From NCBI GenBank assembly GCA_918298275.1, contig CAKJZO010000021.1, positions 1-47,901 of the forward strand: a stretch of 47,901 bases of DNA, written 5' to 3'. This stretch comes from Spirochaetota bacterium. Its GTDB lineage: Bacteria; Spirochaetota; Spirochaetia; Sphaerochaetales; Sphaerochaetaceae. Shown here piece after piece: positions 1-8,616 of the stretch. The notes below the pieces were generated by a model, which saw nothing but the letters and a program-made list of their open reading frames with translations, made no database searches and was not told the origin of the DNA. Made by a program: the position numbers and the translations under genes. Position 1 is the first letter of the stretch, and each line of letters starts with the position of its first letter.

Positions 1-86
1 TAATATATATTATTTAGTAAGAAGACTCAATTAGTACGGACAAAAAAATAACGCATAAACATGCATCCGGAACTGTCAAAGAACCC

Positions 87-115
87 TTGAAAACGCTCAC
101 CTTCCAAGTTAATAT
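87..115 (+). promoter_or_regulatory. Predicted sigma-70 type promoter of dnaA
   Basis: A -35 TTGAAA (87-92) and a -10 TAATAT (110-115) are separated by 17 bp, giving a leader of about 35 nt before dnaA. The first 86 bases of the window are AT-rich and hold no gene and no clear DnaA box. Confidence 0.5.
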
Positions 116-156
116 TATCTTCACCACCGAACAAAGACGGAAGCCGGAGGATCATC

Positions 157-1566
157 ATGATGGAAGAACTATGGAAAACCACAATATCACAGATAAAGGA
201 TTCGCTGCCCGAAAGCGATTTCTCATCATGGTTCACCCGTCTGGTCTTCGGTGGAGAAGAGGATGGAAAAGTCACCCTCTACGTGCCTTCCGCATTCTTC
301 AAGGACAAATTCGAAGCCTCCTTCAAGGAGCTCATAGAGAACACGATGAGCGAGCTTGGAGGACAAAATTATTCGATAATACTCGAAGTTAAAAAAGATG
401 CTCAGAAGTTACATTCTGATAAAAAATCAGATGAAAAGTCTAAAACTGAGCCATCGTTTTCTCCTTCATCAAGCAGTCAGCCGACAGCTGCAGATCAAAG
501 GAACAAAGCATCGAAGCCATCCGTCGATGACATGATGTTCAATCCTTCATATACCTTTGAATCCTTTGTTCCCGGAGACAACAGCAACTTTGCATACAGT
601 GCTTGCATGGCCATAGCAAAGAACCCCGGATCTGCCTACAATCCCTGTCTTCTGTACGGAGGAGTAGGACTCGGAAAGACCCACCTTATCCAGAGCATAG
701 GAAACTACATAAAGAAGAATACCAAGCAGAAAGTCGTATATGTTACGGCCGAGAATTTCACGAATGAATACATCCAGTCAGTCGGAGAAAAGAAGACTCA
801 GCAGTTCAAGAACAAGTACAGAAAGGTTTCCATACTTCTCATGGATGATATCCAGTTCCTGCAGAAGAAAGCCGAGACCCAGAATGAGCTTTTCAATACT
901 TTCAATGATCTCTATGACACGGGAAGACAGATAGTATTCACCTGTGATAGACCGGTCGAGGAACTCAAGGATATAACCGACAGACTGAGATCAAGGTTTG
1001 AAAGAGGTCTCAATATAGACCTGCTTCCTCCCAACTACGAGACAAGAGTTGCAATTCTGAGAAAGAAATGTCAGGAAAAAGGTGTGATCTTCAGTGATGA
1101 GGTCCTGGATTACATTGCATCCAACATCTCAAGCAATGTAAGAGCTTTGGAATCATGCCTTACAAAGTTGATTGCCTACTGCCAGTTGCTCAACAAGGAC
1201 ATTTCACTTGAGACTGCAAAAGAGCAGCTCAAGCACATCATCAGTTCAAACAACGATACAAGCGGAATCTCGATTGATCTGATAATAAGGGTAGTGGCGA
1301 ATTACTTCAACGTTTCAGTTTCTGACATAAAGGGTAAGAACAAGAACCAGTCTGTAGTACTTCCCAGACAGATTGCAATGTACCTCTGCAGAAAGCTTAC
1401 TGATTACTCAACGACCGAAATCGGTAACGAGTTCGACGGAAAGAATCATACCACGGTCATGTACAATGTCCAGAAGATGGAAGCCCGCCTGAAATCAAGC
1501 GAGAAGGAAATCAACGGAGTAATCGACAAGCTCGAGACACAGATCAAACTCGAATCAAGGAAGTAA
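157..1566 (+). CDS. dnaA: Chromosomal replication initiator DnaA
   Basis: DnaA binds DnaA boxes at oriC, opens the duplex as an ATP-bound oligomer and recruits the replicative helicase. The 469 aa product has the normal four-domain layout: domain I (about 1-80), a Ser/Lys-rich linker (about 85-125), the AAA+ domain with Walker A GGVGLGKT (168-175) and Walker B ILLMDD (226-231), a sensor/arginine-finger stretch LRSRFERGL (277-285), and a C-terminal DNA-binding domain with the signature FDGKNHTTVM (426-435). Two in-frame ATGs lie at 157 and 160. GGAGG at 146-150 is 6 and 9 nt from them, so either start is possible and the products differ by one Met. It heads the replication genes dnaN, recF and DUF721. 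The downstream intergenic region carries DnaA-box-like sites, so autoregulation is plausible. Identity is secure. Confidence 0.98.
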   Translation: MMEELWKTTISQIKDSLPESDFSSWFTRLVFGGEEDGKVTLYVPSAFFKDKFEASFKELIENTMSELGGQNYSIILEVKKDAQKLHSDKKSDEKSKTEPSFSPSSSSQPTAADQRNKASKPSVDDMMFNPSYTFESFVPGDNSNFAYSACMAIAKNPGSAYNPCLLYGGVGLGKTHLIQSIGNYIKKNTKQKVVYVTAENFTNEYIQSVGEKKTQQFKNKYRKVSILLMDDIQFLQKKAETQNELFNTFNDLYDTGRQIVFTCDRPVEELKDITDRLRSRFERGLNIDLLPPNYETRVAILRKKCQEKGVIFSDEVLDYIASNISSNVRALESCLTKLIAYCQLLNKDISLETAKEQLKHIISSNNDTSGISIDLIIRVVANYFNVSVSDIKGKNKNQSVVLPRQIAMYLCRKLTDYSTTEIGNEFDGKNHTTVMYNVQKMEARLKSSEKEINGVIDKLETQIKLESRK

Positions 1567-1776
1567 TCCTGTTCATAAGCTGTGCATACGTCACTGACAG
1601 GTAATATCATTCAACATCTGTTGACAGGTTATGAACAGCTTGTTTGAAGAAAAACAATCATATATAACGCACTGTGGTAAAGAATTGCTATGTTTTGTAC
1701 ATTTTCTGTGCTATTATTATGATGATTAGGTAGATTCTTAATTAATATATAATCAGCTGGAGAGGAGTCTGAAAAA
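1567..1776. other. dnaA-dnaN intergenic region with DnaA-box-like sites (candidate oriC part)
   Basis: Measured against TTATNCACA, three 8/9 matches are visible: TGTTCATAA at 1570-1578 (reverse of TTATGAACA), TGTGCATAC at 1581-1589 (reverse of GTATGCACA) and TTATGAACA at 1629-1637. The first two are on the same strand and phased by 11 bp. The 3' half (1660-1755) is AT-rich. A DnaA-box cluster between dnaA and dnaN is a common oriC arrangement, so this is a candidate origin or a DnaA autoregulatory site. Confidence 0.5.
1709..1717 (+). promoter_or_regulatory. Possible extended -10 promoter of dnaN
   Basis: TGC followed by TATTAT (1712-1717) forms an extended -10 element (TGnTATTAT). No good -35 is seen, which extended -10 promoters can tolerate. 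It would give a leader of about 50 nt before dnaN. Confidence 0.3.
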
Positions 1777-2880
1777 ATGAAATTCGTATGTCAGAAGAAC
1801 GCTATACTCAAGGAACTGTCCAACGCACTTGACTTCACATCCCAGAGAAACACAATGGCAGTCTATGCCAACGTATGCCTTGTCCTGGAAGGCAACAACC
1901 TCACTCTCAAGGCAACAGACCAGAAGATGAGCTATGTCTCTGAAATGGCAGTAGAGGGAATAGACAACGGAAGCACGACTGTTGTATGTGACAAATTCCT
2001 GAACATCATAAAGAATCTTCCTGAATCAAATATCGTATTCGAGGATGATGACGACAAGATCAAGATTTCACCGGAAGGAACATCAATTGAATTCAAGCTC
2101 AGGACTATCGAAGCCTCTGCATTCCCGAGTCTTGATTTTGCCGATGAAGAAGGTTATTTCAAGGTTTCCCAGAAAGACTTCACCGACATGATCAACCAGG
2201 TCATCTTCGCAGTCAGCGACGATGAATCCAAATACGCAATGAACGGTGCACTTCTCGAGAAAGACGGAAGCGGACTTGTAATGGTCGGAACCGACGGAAG
2301 AAGACTTTCATACATCAACAGGAAAATCGAAAGCGAGATTCCCGATTTCCCGAAAGCAACCATTCCCAGCAAGTTCCTCAATCTCATCAGGAAGCTTGCA
2401 GTCGGAGAAGGTGATTTTGAGATCAACGTCAGTGCAAATTCAATTTCCCTGAAGTTCGGAAGCTGCACCATATCATCCTCTCTCATCAAGAATGATTTTC
2501 CTGCATACAAGAGAGTCATTCCCGAGCATCAGAGCCGCTTCTGCATTGTCAATATCTCGCTTCTGAGCGATGCCCTCAAGAGAGTTTCACTCATGGTAGA
2601 GAACAAGTACAAGAAGGTAATTCTTGAATTCGACGAGAACAAGCTGACTGTATATTGCAATGAAAGCGACGTAGGTGCCGGAAAGGAAGTCATCGACTGC
2701 AAGTACGAAGGCGAGCCCCAGCGCTGCGCAATGAACTACACATACCTTCTCAGCCCGCTCAAGGTCATGGACGGAGTAGATGCCAGGATCGAGTTCAGCG
2801 AACCAGGCCGCCCCTTCACGGTCAAGGCTGACTCCGAGAGGGATTATTTGCATGTCATCATGCCGATGAACCTCAACTGA
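1777..2880 (+). CDS. dnaN: DNA polymerase III beta sliding clamp
   Basis: This is the processivity clamp that encircles DNA and tethers the replicative polymerase and other clamp-binding proteins. The 367 aa length is normal for the three-domain beta clamp, and the product aligns along its whole length, starting MKFVCQKNAIL and ending in the typical VIMPMNLN, which resembles the usual clamp C-terminus (VIMPMRL). The start is supported by AGAGGAG at 1761-1767, 9 nt upstream. It lies 210 bp after dnaA and 12 bp before recF, the classic dnaA-dnaN-recF order. No key segment appears missing. Confidence 0.97.
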   Translation: MKFVCQKNAILKELSNALDFTSQRNTMAVYANVCLVLEGNNLTLKATDQKMSYVSEMAVEGIDNGSTTVVCDKFLNIIKNLPESNIVFEDDDDKIKISPEGTSIEFKLRTIEASAFPSLDFADEEGYFKVSQKDFTDMINQVIFAVSDDESKYAMNGALLEKDGSGLVMVGTDGRRLSYINRKIESEIPDFPKATIPSKFLNLIRKLAVGEGDFEINVSANSISLKFGSCTISSSLIKNDFPAYKRVIPEHQSRFCIVNISLLSDALKRVSLMVENKYKKVILEFDENKLTVYCNESDVGAGKEVIDCKYEGEPQRCAMNYTYLLSPLKVMDGVDARIEFSEPGRPFTVKADSERDYLHVIMPMNLN

Positions 2881-2892
2881 AATTGACGGAAA

Positions 2893-3987
2893 ATGATTAT
2901 AAAGAAGCTGGTTCTGGATGGTTTCCGCAATATCCGGGACCGCGAGATAGATACCTCGGCAAAACAGATAATCCTCACTGGTGAGAACGGTCAGGGAAAG
3001 ACCAATCTTCTTGAAGCCCTGTACATCCTCTGCTACGGAAACTCCTTCAGAACCCAGAACCTGAAGGAAGCCGTCACACACGGAAGAGAGGGATTCAGGC
3101 TATGCTCAGTATTCGAAGACTCCCAGGGTCTGGAAAGGAAAGCCGAGATATCCTTTCAGGAAGGAAAGAAGATCATAAGGCTGGACAATAAGGAAATCAG
3201 GGACAGAAAGGAACTTATATACTGTCTTCCTTGTATCGTGTTCTCACATGACGACATTGAATTCGTACGGGGCGAACCTGAGAACAGGAGAAGATTCTTC
3301 GACCAGACAATGACCATGTATGATCCTGTTTTCTTCGATGACCTCAGGCGATACAAGCTGATTCTCAAGCAGAGAAATGCTGCGATAAAGGATCAGAGAC
3401 TTTCGCTGTTGGATATCTACGACCAGAAGCTGGCTTCATATGGCATCCAGATAATGAAAGCCAGAAAATCCGTCTGTTCATCCTTTTCCTCAATTTTCCC
3501 GGATATTTACAATGCCGTGTCTCTCGAAGACAGGGGAATAGAAATACAGTACCGTCCTTCCTGGGGGGAAGGCGATTCCGTCGAGGAGATAACGGAAAGA
3601 CTGTTCAACCAGAGGGAAACGGACCTGAAGATGAATACCACCACAAGCGGACCGCACAGGGACCGTTTCCTCATCACCGACAGAAACGGACAGTTCATAA
3701 GCACAGCATCCACCGGACAGATGAGGCTGGCCTCACTGGTATTCAGATCGGCCCAGGCTGCATTCTTCAGACAGAAGACAGGCTTATATCCTATTTTCTT
3801 AATAGATGATGTCCTATTGGAATTGGATGCGCAGAAAAGATCACGTTATCTTTCATATCTAGGACATTATAATCAGGCATTTTTCACTTTTCTTCCGGAG
3901 GAGAAGTATTTCGGCTCTTTCTTTGATTTAAATGGTCCCGATACAAAGAAATACAAAGTTGAAGACGGGAGATTTGAAAATGGCTGA
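2893..3987 (+). CDS. recF: DNA replication and repair protein RecF
   Basis: RecF is an SMC-like ABC ATPase that, with RecO and RecR, loads RecA at single-strand gaps. The 364 aa protein has Walker A GENGQGKT (30-37), a signature-type motif STGQMRLASLV near residue 278 and Walker B-type YPIFLIDDVLLELD near residue 300, with the coiled arm region between them. It starts 12 nt after dnaN with only a weak upstream GGA, suggesting translational coupling to dnaN. The last 8 nt overlap the DUF721 gene (shared ATGGCTGA). The assignment is firm. Confidence 0.95.
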   Translation: MIIKKLVLDGFRNIRDREIDTSAKQIILTGENGQGKTNLLEALYILCYGNSFRTQNLKEAVTHGREGFRLCSVFEDSQGLERKAEISFQEGKKIIRLDNKEIRDRKELIYCLPCIVFSHDDIEFVRGEPENRRRFFDQTMTMYDPVFFDDLRRYKLILKQRNAAIKDQRLSLLDIYDQKLASYGIQIMKARKSVCSSFSSIFPDIYNAVSLEDRGIEIQYRPSWGEGDSVEEITERLFNQRETDLKMNTTTSGPHRDRFLITDRNGQFISTASTGQMRLASLVFRSAQAAFFRQKTGLYPIFLIDDVLLELDAQKRSRYLSYLGHYNQAFFTFLPEEKYFGSFFDLNGPDTKKYKVEDGRFENG

Positions 3988-4336
3988 AAAAAAGAGTGTT
4001 CCAAGGTATAAGAAAGACAACTACAAGCCTCTTGCCAATGAAGATCCGACCTCGAGCGATGTATTCTTCGATCAGGTTCTTGACCGTTTCCACATCGATC
4101 TCGATGATGTCTCAAGCCAGATAGTCGTGCACTGGAAGACCCTTGTGGAACCTGCGGTGGCAGATCATTCGAAGTGCGAGAAAATCAAGGACGGAGTTCT
4201 CTATCTCACATGTGATCACCCGTCCAGAGCTTCGTACATAAGGCTCAACTCCAGGGAGATAATCAAGTCGATACGTTCTGTTTTTCCTGAAATTGAATTG
4301 AAGAAAATAATTACGAGAGTAAAGAACGCCACTTGA
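3980..4336 (+). CDS. DUF721 / DciA-like protein, putative replicative helicase loader
   Basis: This 118 aa protein has the DUF721 pattern around VHWKTLVEPAVADHSKCEKI, followed by GVLYLTCDHPSRASYIRL and a C-terminal helix and strand. DUF721 includes DciA, the ancestral loader of the DnaB helicase, and the family often sits beside recF. The start at 3980 is preferred because GGGAGA at 3967-3972 is 7 nt away and it gives the usual small overlap with recF; an in-frame upstream codon at 3932 would lie deep inside recF. A promoter for the next operon begins in its last codons. The family is fairly sure. Helicase loading is inferred from family knowledge and position. Confidence 0.8.
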   Translation: MAEKKSVPRYKKDNYKPLANEDPTSSDVFFDQVLDRFHIDLDDVSSQIVVHWKTLVEPAVADHSKCEKIKDGVLYLTCDHPSRASYIRLNSREIIKSIRSVFPEIELKKIITRVKNAT

Positions 4337-4361
4337 CGAACATTTTCATTAAATCTATACT
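4333..4361 (+). promoter_or_regulatory. Predicted strong promoter of the rpmH-rnpA-yidC-khpB operon
   Basis: TTGACG (4333-4338) and TATACT (4356-4361) are exactly 17 bp apart. The element overlaps the DUF721 stop codon and gives an approximately 75-nt leader before rpmH. It separates the replication genes from the ribosomal protein/YidC operon. Confidence 0.7.
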
Positions 4362-4440
4362 CAATTGCTCAGGTATGGGTTTGTCCCTATTACTTGATAT
4401 ATAGAAAATCCCGCGTTAAGCGATAAAATGGAGTAAAACC

Positions 4441-4608
4441 ATGAGTTACAAAGGCAAAAGAACCTATCAGCCCAGTAAGATCAAGAGAAACAGGAAGTTT
4501 GGATTCAGAGCTCGCATGGCAACAAAGGGCGGTCGTCTGGTATTGGCAAGAAGAAGAGCAAAAGGCAGACACAGCCTTACAGTCTCTGATGAGAAGAAGC
4601 CTTACTAA
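4441..4608 (+). CDS. rpmH: Large ribosomal subunit protein bL34
   Basis: This 55 aa, strongly basic protein begins [20 protein letters not shown] and continues [20 protein letters not shown], the unmistakable L34 pattern. It is about ten residues longer than many bacterial L34 proteins because of the tail [16 protein letters not shown] at 4430-4433 lies 7 nt before the ATG. The 3' end overlaps the predicted rnpA start by 20 nt. rpmH next to rnpA, yidC and jag near dnaA is a widely conserved arrangement. Confidence 0.96.
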   Translation: MSYKGKRTYQPSKIKRNRKFGFRARMATKGGRLVLARRRAKGRHSLTVSDEKKPY

Positions 4609-4975
4609 GAACAGAATAATCAGACTTAAAGCAGATATTGACAATGTCTTCAAAGCAGGAAAAAGGTACTCTCTTTCCTGCTTTAAGTTGTTTGTGGCAA
4701 GCAATGATCTTGCATACAGCAGAATCATAGTCATACCTGCAAGACATTACGGAAATTCAGTTCAGAGAAATCTTATCCGCAGACAGATCAAGGAAATCTG
4801 GAGAACGAATCAGGATAAGTTTGCCGAAGGACTGGATTTCGCCGTAATTGTTTACCCGATGCACGACAGAACCCTTTCGTATGAAGAAAAAAAGGCAATG
4901 ATTCTTGAACTCTTCGGAAAAGGCGGCTGCATCAAGCAACAAGACGGTGCATCGGACGACAGAATCAGGAGCTGA
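4589..4975 (+). CDS. rnpA: Ribonuclease P protein component
   Basis: RnpA binds the catalytic RNase P RNA and helps it process pre-tRNA 5' ends. The 128 aa product has the family body: [20 protein letters not shown], a central strand set, and the diagnostic basic motif [16 protein letters not shown] near residues 56-71. The ATG at 4589 starts the conserved part and overlaps rpmH by 20 nt. No strong Shine-Dalgarno precedes it, so translation is probably coupled to rpmH. The frame stays open upstream to a TTG at 4499 inside rpmH, which would add 30 non-conserved residues. yidC follows 2 nt after the stop. Confidence 0.92.
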   Translation: MRRSLTKNRIIRLKADIDNVFKAGKRYSLSCFKLFVASNDLAYSRIIVIPARHYGNSVQRNLIRRQIKEIWRTNQDKFAEGLDFAVIVYPMHDRTLSYEEKKAMILELFGKGGCIKQQDGASDDRIRS

Positions 4976-4977
4976 TA

Positions 4978-6834
4978 ATGGACAAAAAAACCATTCTGGC
5001 TATTGTCCTCGTCGTGCTGGTCATTACGATCAGCATGATGATACAGACCAATCTGTTCAGCAATCAGGCTGCGGCTGCTCAGACTACAGCTGAGACTCAG
5101 AGCCAGGAAACCGCCGTACAGACTGAACAGAAGGCCGTCGAAGAAGAGAAGAGTACTGCAATTGTCTCTTCCGCTGCCAAGAACACCTCGTCAGAGAAGT
5201 TCATGTTCGAAACGGATCTCTATGAGATTGAATTCGACCCTGTCGGAGCCAGCATCTCCTCTCTTATGCTCAGAGAGCATGCAGATGCCGACGGAGAACG
5301 CGTAGATATCGTCTTCAAGGGTGAAAACGGGCACAATGCCTTCCTCCTCTACTGGGGCGATGACTTCTCCAACCCGGTAATGGACACATTCGCATATACC
5401 GTTGACGGACAGAAGGTGATTTTCACCAATGACTATACCGATTCCAACGGTCATAAGTTCACTGTCGTGAAGACCTATGAGTTCAAGGACGGCGAGTATC
5501 TGTTCGCAGTGACAGTCGACCTTGTCGGAGGTTCGGATTTCAAGGGAATCGGCAACCTGAACGGATATGCCTATACACTTGCCTTCGAGCCTCAGGTAGG
5601 ACCTGCCTTCAAGCAGATGAAGAACAACAACTACGACTACAGGCGTGTCTATATCGACGGATACAACAACAAGGGCAAGCTCAAGAAGAGCATGGTCAAG
5701 TTCTCCAACGGTTCATACTACACGACAGGCCAGCTGCAGTGGCTCAGCGTCACCAGCAAATACTTCACGGTCGTAGGACTTCCCAAGGACAACACACTTG
5801 CATACAAGTATTCCGCACTCCAGACAACAGGCGGAGAGATTGCCCAGACCGACAGTCTGTTCTTCTCGAGGCCCGAGACGTTCGATTCCTCAAGCGATAC
5901 CATCTACTTCTATGCAGGACCTCAGCTGAAGAAGTACCTGAACTCCTACTACAGCGGAATGGACAACGCATGGGGACTCAGAAGCACCAACCTCGATGCC
6001 GCAATGGAAAGCGGATCGATGTTCGGATGGCTTGAGAACATCCTCAAATGGATGCTCACGATGCTCTATAAGGTCATTCCCAACTACGGTGTCGGAATCA
6101 TCCTGCTGACCATCATCATCAAGATCATCCTCTGGCCGCTTTCGAGAAAGAGTGCCGCTTCAACGGCAAAGATGACAGCTCTTCAGCCCAAGATGAAGGA
6201 GCTTCAGACAAAGTACAAGGACAATCCGCAGAAGCTGAACCAGGAGACAGCAGCCCTCTACAAGGAAGAGGGAGTAAGTCCGCTCGGAGGATGTCTCCCG
6301 ATGCTCCTGCAGTTCCCGATCCTGATTGCCATGTACGGACTGCTGAACAAGCACTTCGAGCTTCGCGGCGCACTGTTCATCCCCGGCTGGATTCCGGATC
6401 TTTCGGTACCTGAGACAATCGCAACCCTCGGTTTCAATATCCCGCTTCTCGGAAACGAGATCCACCTGCTGCCGATTCTCTATACAGCCAGCATGATCTT
6501 CTCCATGAAGATTACACAGGGTCAGAACAGTACGGCCGGTCAGGGTAAGGGAATGCAGTTCTTCATGATGTACGGAATGCCGATTCTGTTCTTCTTCATC
6601 CTCTACAGCGCTCCGTCCGGACTGCTTCTCTACTGGATGGCGCAGAACATTCTGTCCATGGGACAGCAGTTCTATACCAACGCCAAGCTGAAGAAGAATC
6701 CGAAGGCCTTTGACAAGAAGGGCGCTTCCGGAGAAAAGGTCCCGGAGGCCGTGAAGAGATATCAGGAAAGGCTGAAGAAGCTTGAGGAAGCAAAGGCTGC
6801 CGCAGCAAAGTCCAATAAGAACAAAAAGAAATAA
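4978..6834 (+). CDS. yidC: Membrane protein insertase YidC (YidC1/Oxa1 family)
   Basis: YidC inserts and folds inner-membrane proteins, alone or with SecYEG. The 618 aa protein has an N-terminal membrane anchor (about 5-22), a large periplasmic beta-rich domain (about 60-330), and the 60KD_IMP/Oxa1 core from about 350 to 590. The core includes LLTIIIKIILWPLSRKS, LQPKMKELQTKYKDNPQKL, GVSPLGGCLPMLLQFPILI and SAPSGLLLYW. The long periplasmic domain is the Gram-negative (diderm) type. At the position of the functionally important arginine of the groove (Arg366 in E. coli) I read Lys382, a conservative change. The C-terminus is a Lys/Ala-rich basic tail, common in YidC proteins that bind ribosomes. 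A Shine-Dalgarno (CAGGAG) lies at the end of rnpA. Confidence 0.95.
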   Translation: MDKKTILAIVLVVLVITISMMIQTNLFSNQAAAAQTTAETQSQETAVQTEQKAVEEEKSTAIVSSAAKNTSSEKFMFETDLYEIEFDPVGASISSLMLREHADADGERVDIVFKGENGHNAFLLYWGDDFSNPVMDTFAYTVDGQKVIFTNDYTDSNGHKFTVVKTYEFKDGEYLFAVTVDLVGGSDFKGIGNLNGYAYTLAFEPQVGPAFKQMKNNNYDYRRVYIDGYNNKGKLKKSMVKFSNGSYYTTGQLQWLSVTSKYFTVVGLPKDNTLAYKYSALQTTGGEIAQTDSLFFSRPETFDSSSDTIYFYAGPQLKKYLNSYYSGMDNAWGLRSTNLDAAMESGSMFGWLENILKWMLTMLYKVIPNYGVGIILLTIIIKIILWPLSRKSAASTAKMTALQPKMKELQTKYKDNPQKLNQETAALYKEEGVSPLGGCLPMLLQFPILIAMYGLLNKHFELRGALFIPGWIPDLSVPETIATLGFNIPLLGNEIHLLPILYTASMIFSMKITQGQNSTAGQGKGMQFFMMYGMPILFFFILYSAPSGLLLYWMAQNILSMGQQFYTNAKLKKNPKAFDKKGASGEKVPEAVKRYQERLKKLEEAKAAAAKSNKNKKK

Positions 6835-6857
6835 GAGCGATAGCTCAGAGGATATAT

Positions 6858-7598
6858 ATGACAAGAGAATTTGAAGGAAAAACCGAGCAGGATGCCATCA
6901 ACCAGGCAATAGAAGCTCTTCATATCGAAAGAGAGGATTTCGATGTCGAGATTATCGACAACGGCAGAAGAGGCCTCTTCAAGAAGGCAAACGTAAAGAT
7001 CCGCGTTCATATCGATTCCATGCAGGATGAGGATAACGACAAGCCTTTCATTCCCGAGGATGAGGAAGAGGAAAAAGCCGGATATGCCGAGGATTCCGAA
7101 GCCGAAGAGGATGAGGACGAGGAGGATCTGGAGCCCAACGAGGAGCTCGAGAGCCAGGTCTGTGCATTCATCGACGAGATGATCGGACATATGGGATACG
7201 AGTCAAAGACCACCGTTTCATCCAGAAAGGGAAAGAAAGTCAACCTCGATATCGCCAGCGAGTTCTCAAACATCATTATCGGACGCAAGGGAAAGAACCT
7301 CGATGCAATCCAGGTTCTGGCCAATGTGTTTTCAGGAAAGATCGACAGCGAGCGCAAGATCATCGTTGATTCCGAAGGCTACAGGATCCGTCATGAAGAG
7401 CAGATCATCAAGGAAGCCTACAGAACTGCCATGCAGGTCAGAAAGTCCGGAAGAAGCCGCCTCCTCGAGCCGATGAATCCGTACGAGAGACGCCTTGTGC
7501 ATACTGCACTCAACGACGTTACCGGCATTGAGACAAAGAGCGAGGGCGAGGGCCTCTACAAGCAGGTCCGCGTCATCTGCAAGCGCAAGAGATATTAA
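6858..7598 (+). CDS. khpB: Jag/KhpB RNA-binding protein (Jag_N, KH and R3H domains)
   Basis: This 246 aa cytosolic RNA-binding protein is usually encoded directly after yidC. It has a Jag_N domain (about 1-55: MTREFEGKTEQDAINQAIEA, then NGRRGLFKKANVKIRV), a very acidic linker (about 60-98, mostly Glu/Asp), a KH domain with the GxxG-type loop IGRKGKNLDAIQ (about 135-150), and an R3H domain with NPYERRLVHTALND (about 207-222). Homologues bind RNA with KhpA and affect cell elongation and division in Firmicutes; the role in spirochaetes is not known to me. AGAGGA at 6847-6852 supports the start. The stop touches the stop of the convergent kinase gene with no spacer. Confidence 0.92.
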   Translation: MTREFEGKTEQDAINQAIEALHIEREDFDVEIIDNGRRGLFKKANVKIRVHIDSMQDEDNDKPFIPEDEEEEKAGYAEDSEAEEDEDEEDLEPNEELESQVCAFIDEMIGHMGYESKTTVSSRKGKKVNLDIASEFSNIIIGRKGKNLDAIQVLANVFSGKIDSERKIIVDSEGYRIRHEEQIIKEAYRTAMQVRKSGRSRLLEPMNPYERRLVHTALNDVTGIETKSEGEGLYKQVRVICKRKRY

Positions 7599-8603
7599 TC
7601 AGATAGAAGAAATTCGTCTTTTCAGGTCGGGAATCTTCTCTTCGGAGAATTGAGCCCCGACCTGTTTTATTATCTGGCCTGCAAGTTCGGAAGCAACGTT
7701 TCCGCTGCGGACAACGTCCATGCCGTTGCAGAGGCCGTAAAGGAAGCCGGCTGCATATGTGTCGCCTGCACCTGTGGTGTCTACCGGAGTTTCCGGTCCC
7801 TGTACCGGTATTTCATATACAGTTCTTCTGTAGCTGATGAAAGAGCCCTTCTTGCCGTTCTTCACTATGGCGGTCTCGCAGAGCTTGCCCATAGTCTTGC
7901 AGCACTCGTAGGGATCGTAGTTGTCGAACAGCATGCGGGCCTCTTCCTTGTTTGCGAAGACGATGTCACAGTGGTTTTCTATCAGCTCCAGGAAGGCATC
8001 GTGGTATCGGCCTACGGCAAAGGGATCGGCAATGTCGAACGAGACCTTCACGTCGTTGCGTGCGGCGATTTCAAGGGCCTTGCGGATGGCTTCCATCTGG
8101 TTCTTTGTGTCCCACATGTAGCCCGTGAAGTGGAAGAAATCGGATCTTGCGACCTCCTCTTCGATGACATCCTCCGGGCAGAAGTCCCGGTTTGCCCCAA
8201 GATAGGTGTTCATGGTACGTTCCGAGTCCGGGGTTATGAGTATGATCGAAGAGCCCGTCACGTTGGCATCTGAGACTGCAAGGTTGTCATGCACGCCCAG
8301 GGCCCTGAGCCTTTCGCGGTAGATCGTGCCGTACTCGTCGGTTCCGATCTTACCTGCAAGGGTCGACTCTATTCCTAGGGCGGAGAGGGTTATCACGGTG
8401 TTCGGACAGCTTCCGCCGCAGGAGAAGGCCGGATGCTTGGTCTTGATGAATTCGGTCAGCTCCAGCCTTTTCTCGAGCGAGATCAGGTTCATGGTGCCCT
8501 TGTAGAGCCCCATGGTCTTGAGTTCCTCGTCCGATACGTTGACTATGACATCTATGAGCGGATTTCCTATTCCGTAGACGATTCCCTTGCTGTTCTTCAT
8601 CAT
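7599..8603 (-). CDS. PfkB-family kinase (adenosine kinase/ribokinase-like)
   Basis: A 334 aa member of the PfkB (ribokinase) superfamily, which phosphorylates sugars or nucleosides with ATP. Visible signatures are the N-terminal GIGNPLIDVIVNV (11-23), the substrate-site region FSCGGSCPNT (60-69), and the anion-hole/catalytic motif VDTTGAGDTYAAGF (274-287) with the presumed base Asp281. The GGS-N and DTTGAGD pattern is closest to the adenosine kinase-like branch, but the substrate cannot be decided from sequence alone. Two adjacent ATGs exist (8603 and 8600); the second has better spacing from the GGGGGA upstream. It is the last gene of the lgt-pepP-pfkB operon, 13 bp after pepP, and abuts khpB tail to tail. 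Confidence 0.85.
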   Translation of the reverse strand: MMKNSKGIVYGIGNPLIDVIVNVSDEELKTMGLYKGTMNLISLEKRLELTEFIKTKHPAFSCGGSCPNTVITLSALGIESTLAGKIGTDEYGTIYRERLRALGVHDNLAVSDANVTGSSIILITPDSERTMNTYLGANRDFCPEDVIEEEVARSDFFHFTGYMWDTKNQMEAIRKALEIAARNDVKVSFDIADPFAVGRYHDAFLELIENHCDIVFANKEEARMLFDNYDPYECCKTMGKLCETAIVKNGKKGSFISYRRTVYEIPVQGPETPVDTTGAGDTYAAGFLYGLCNGMDVVRSGNVASELAGQIIKQVGAQFSEEKIPDLKRRISSI

Positions 8604-8616
8604 CTTCCCCCTGAAC

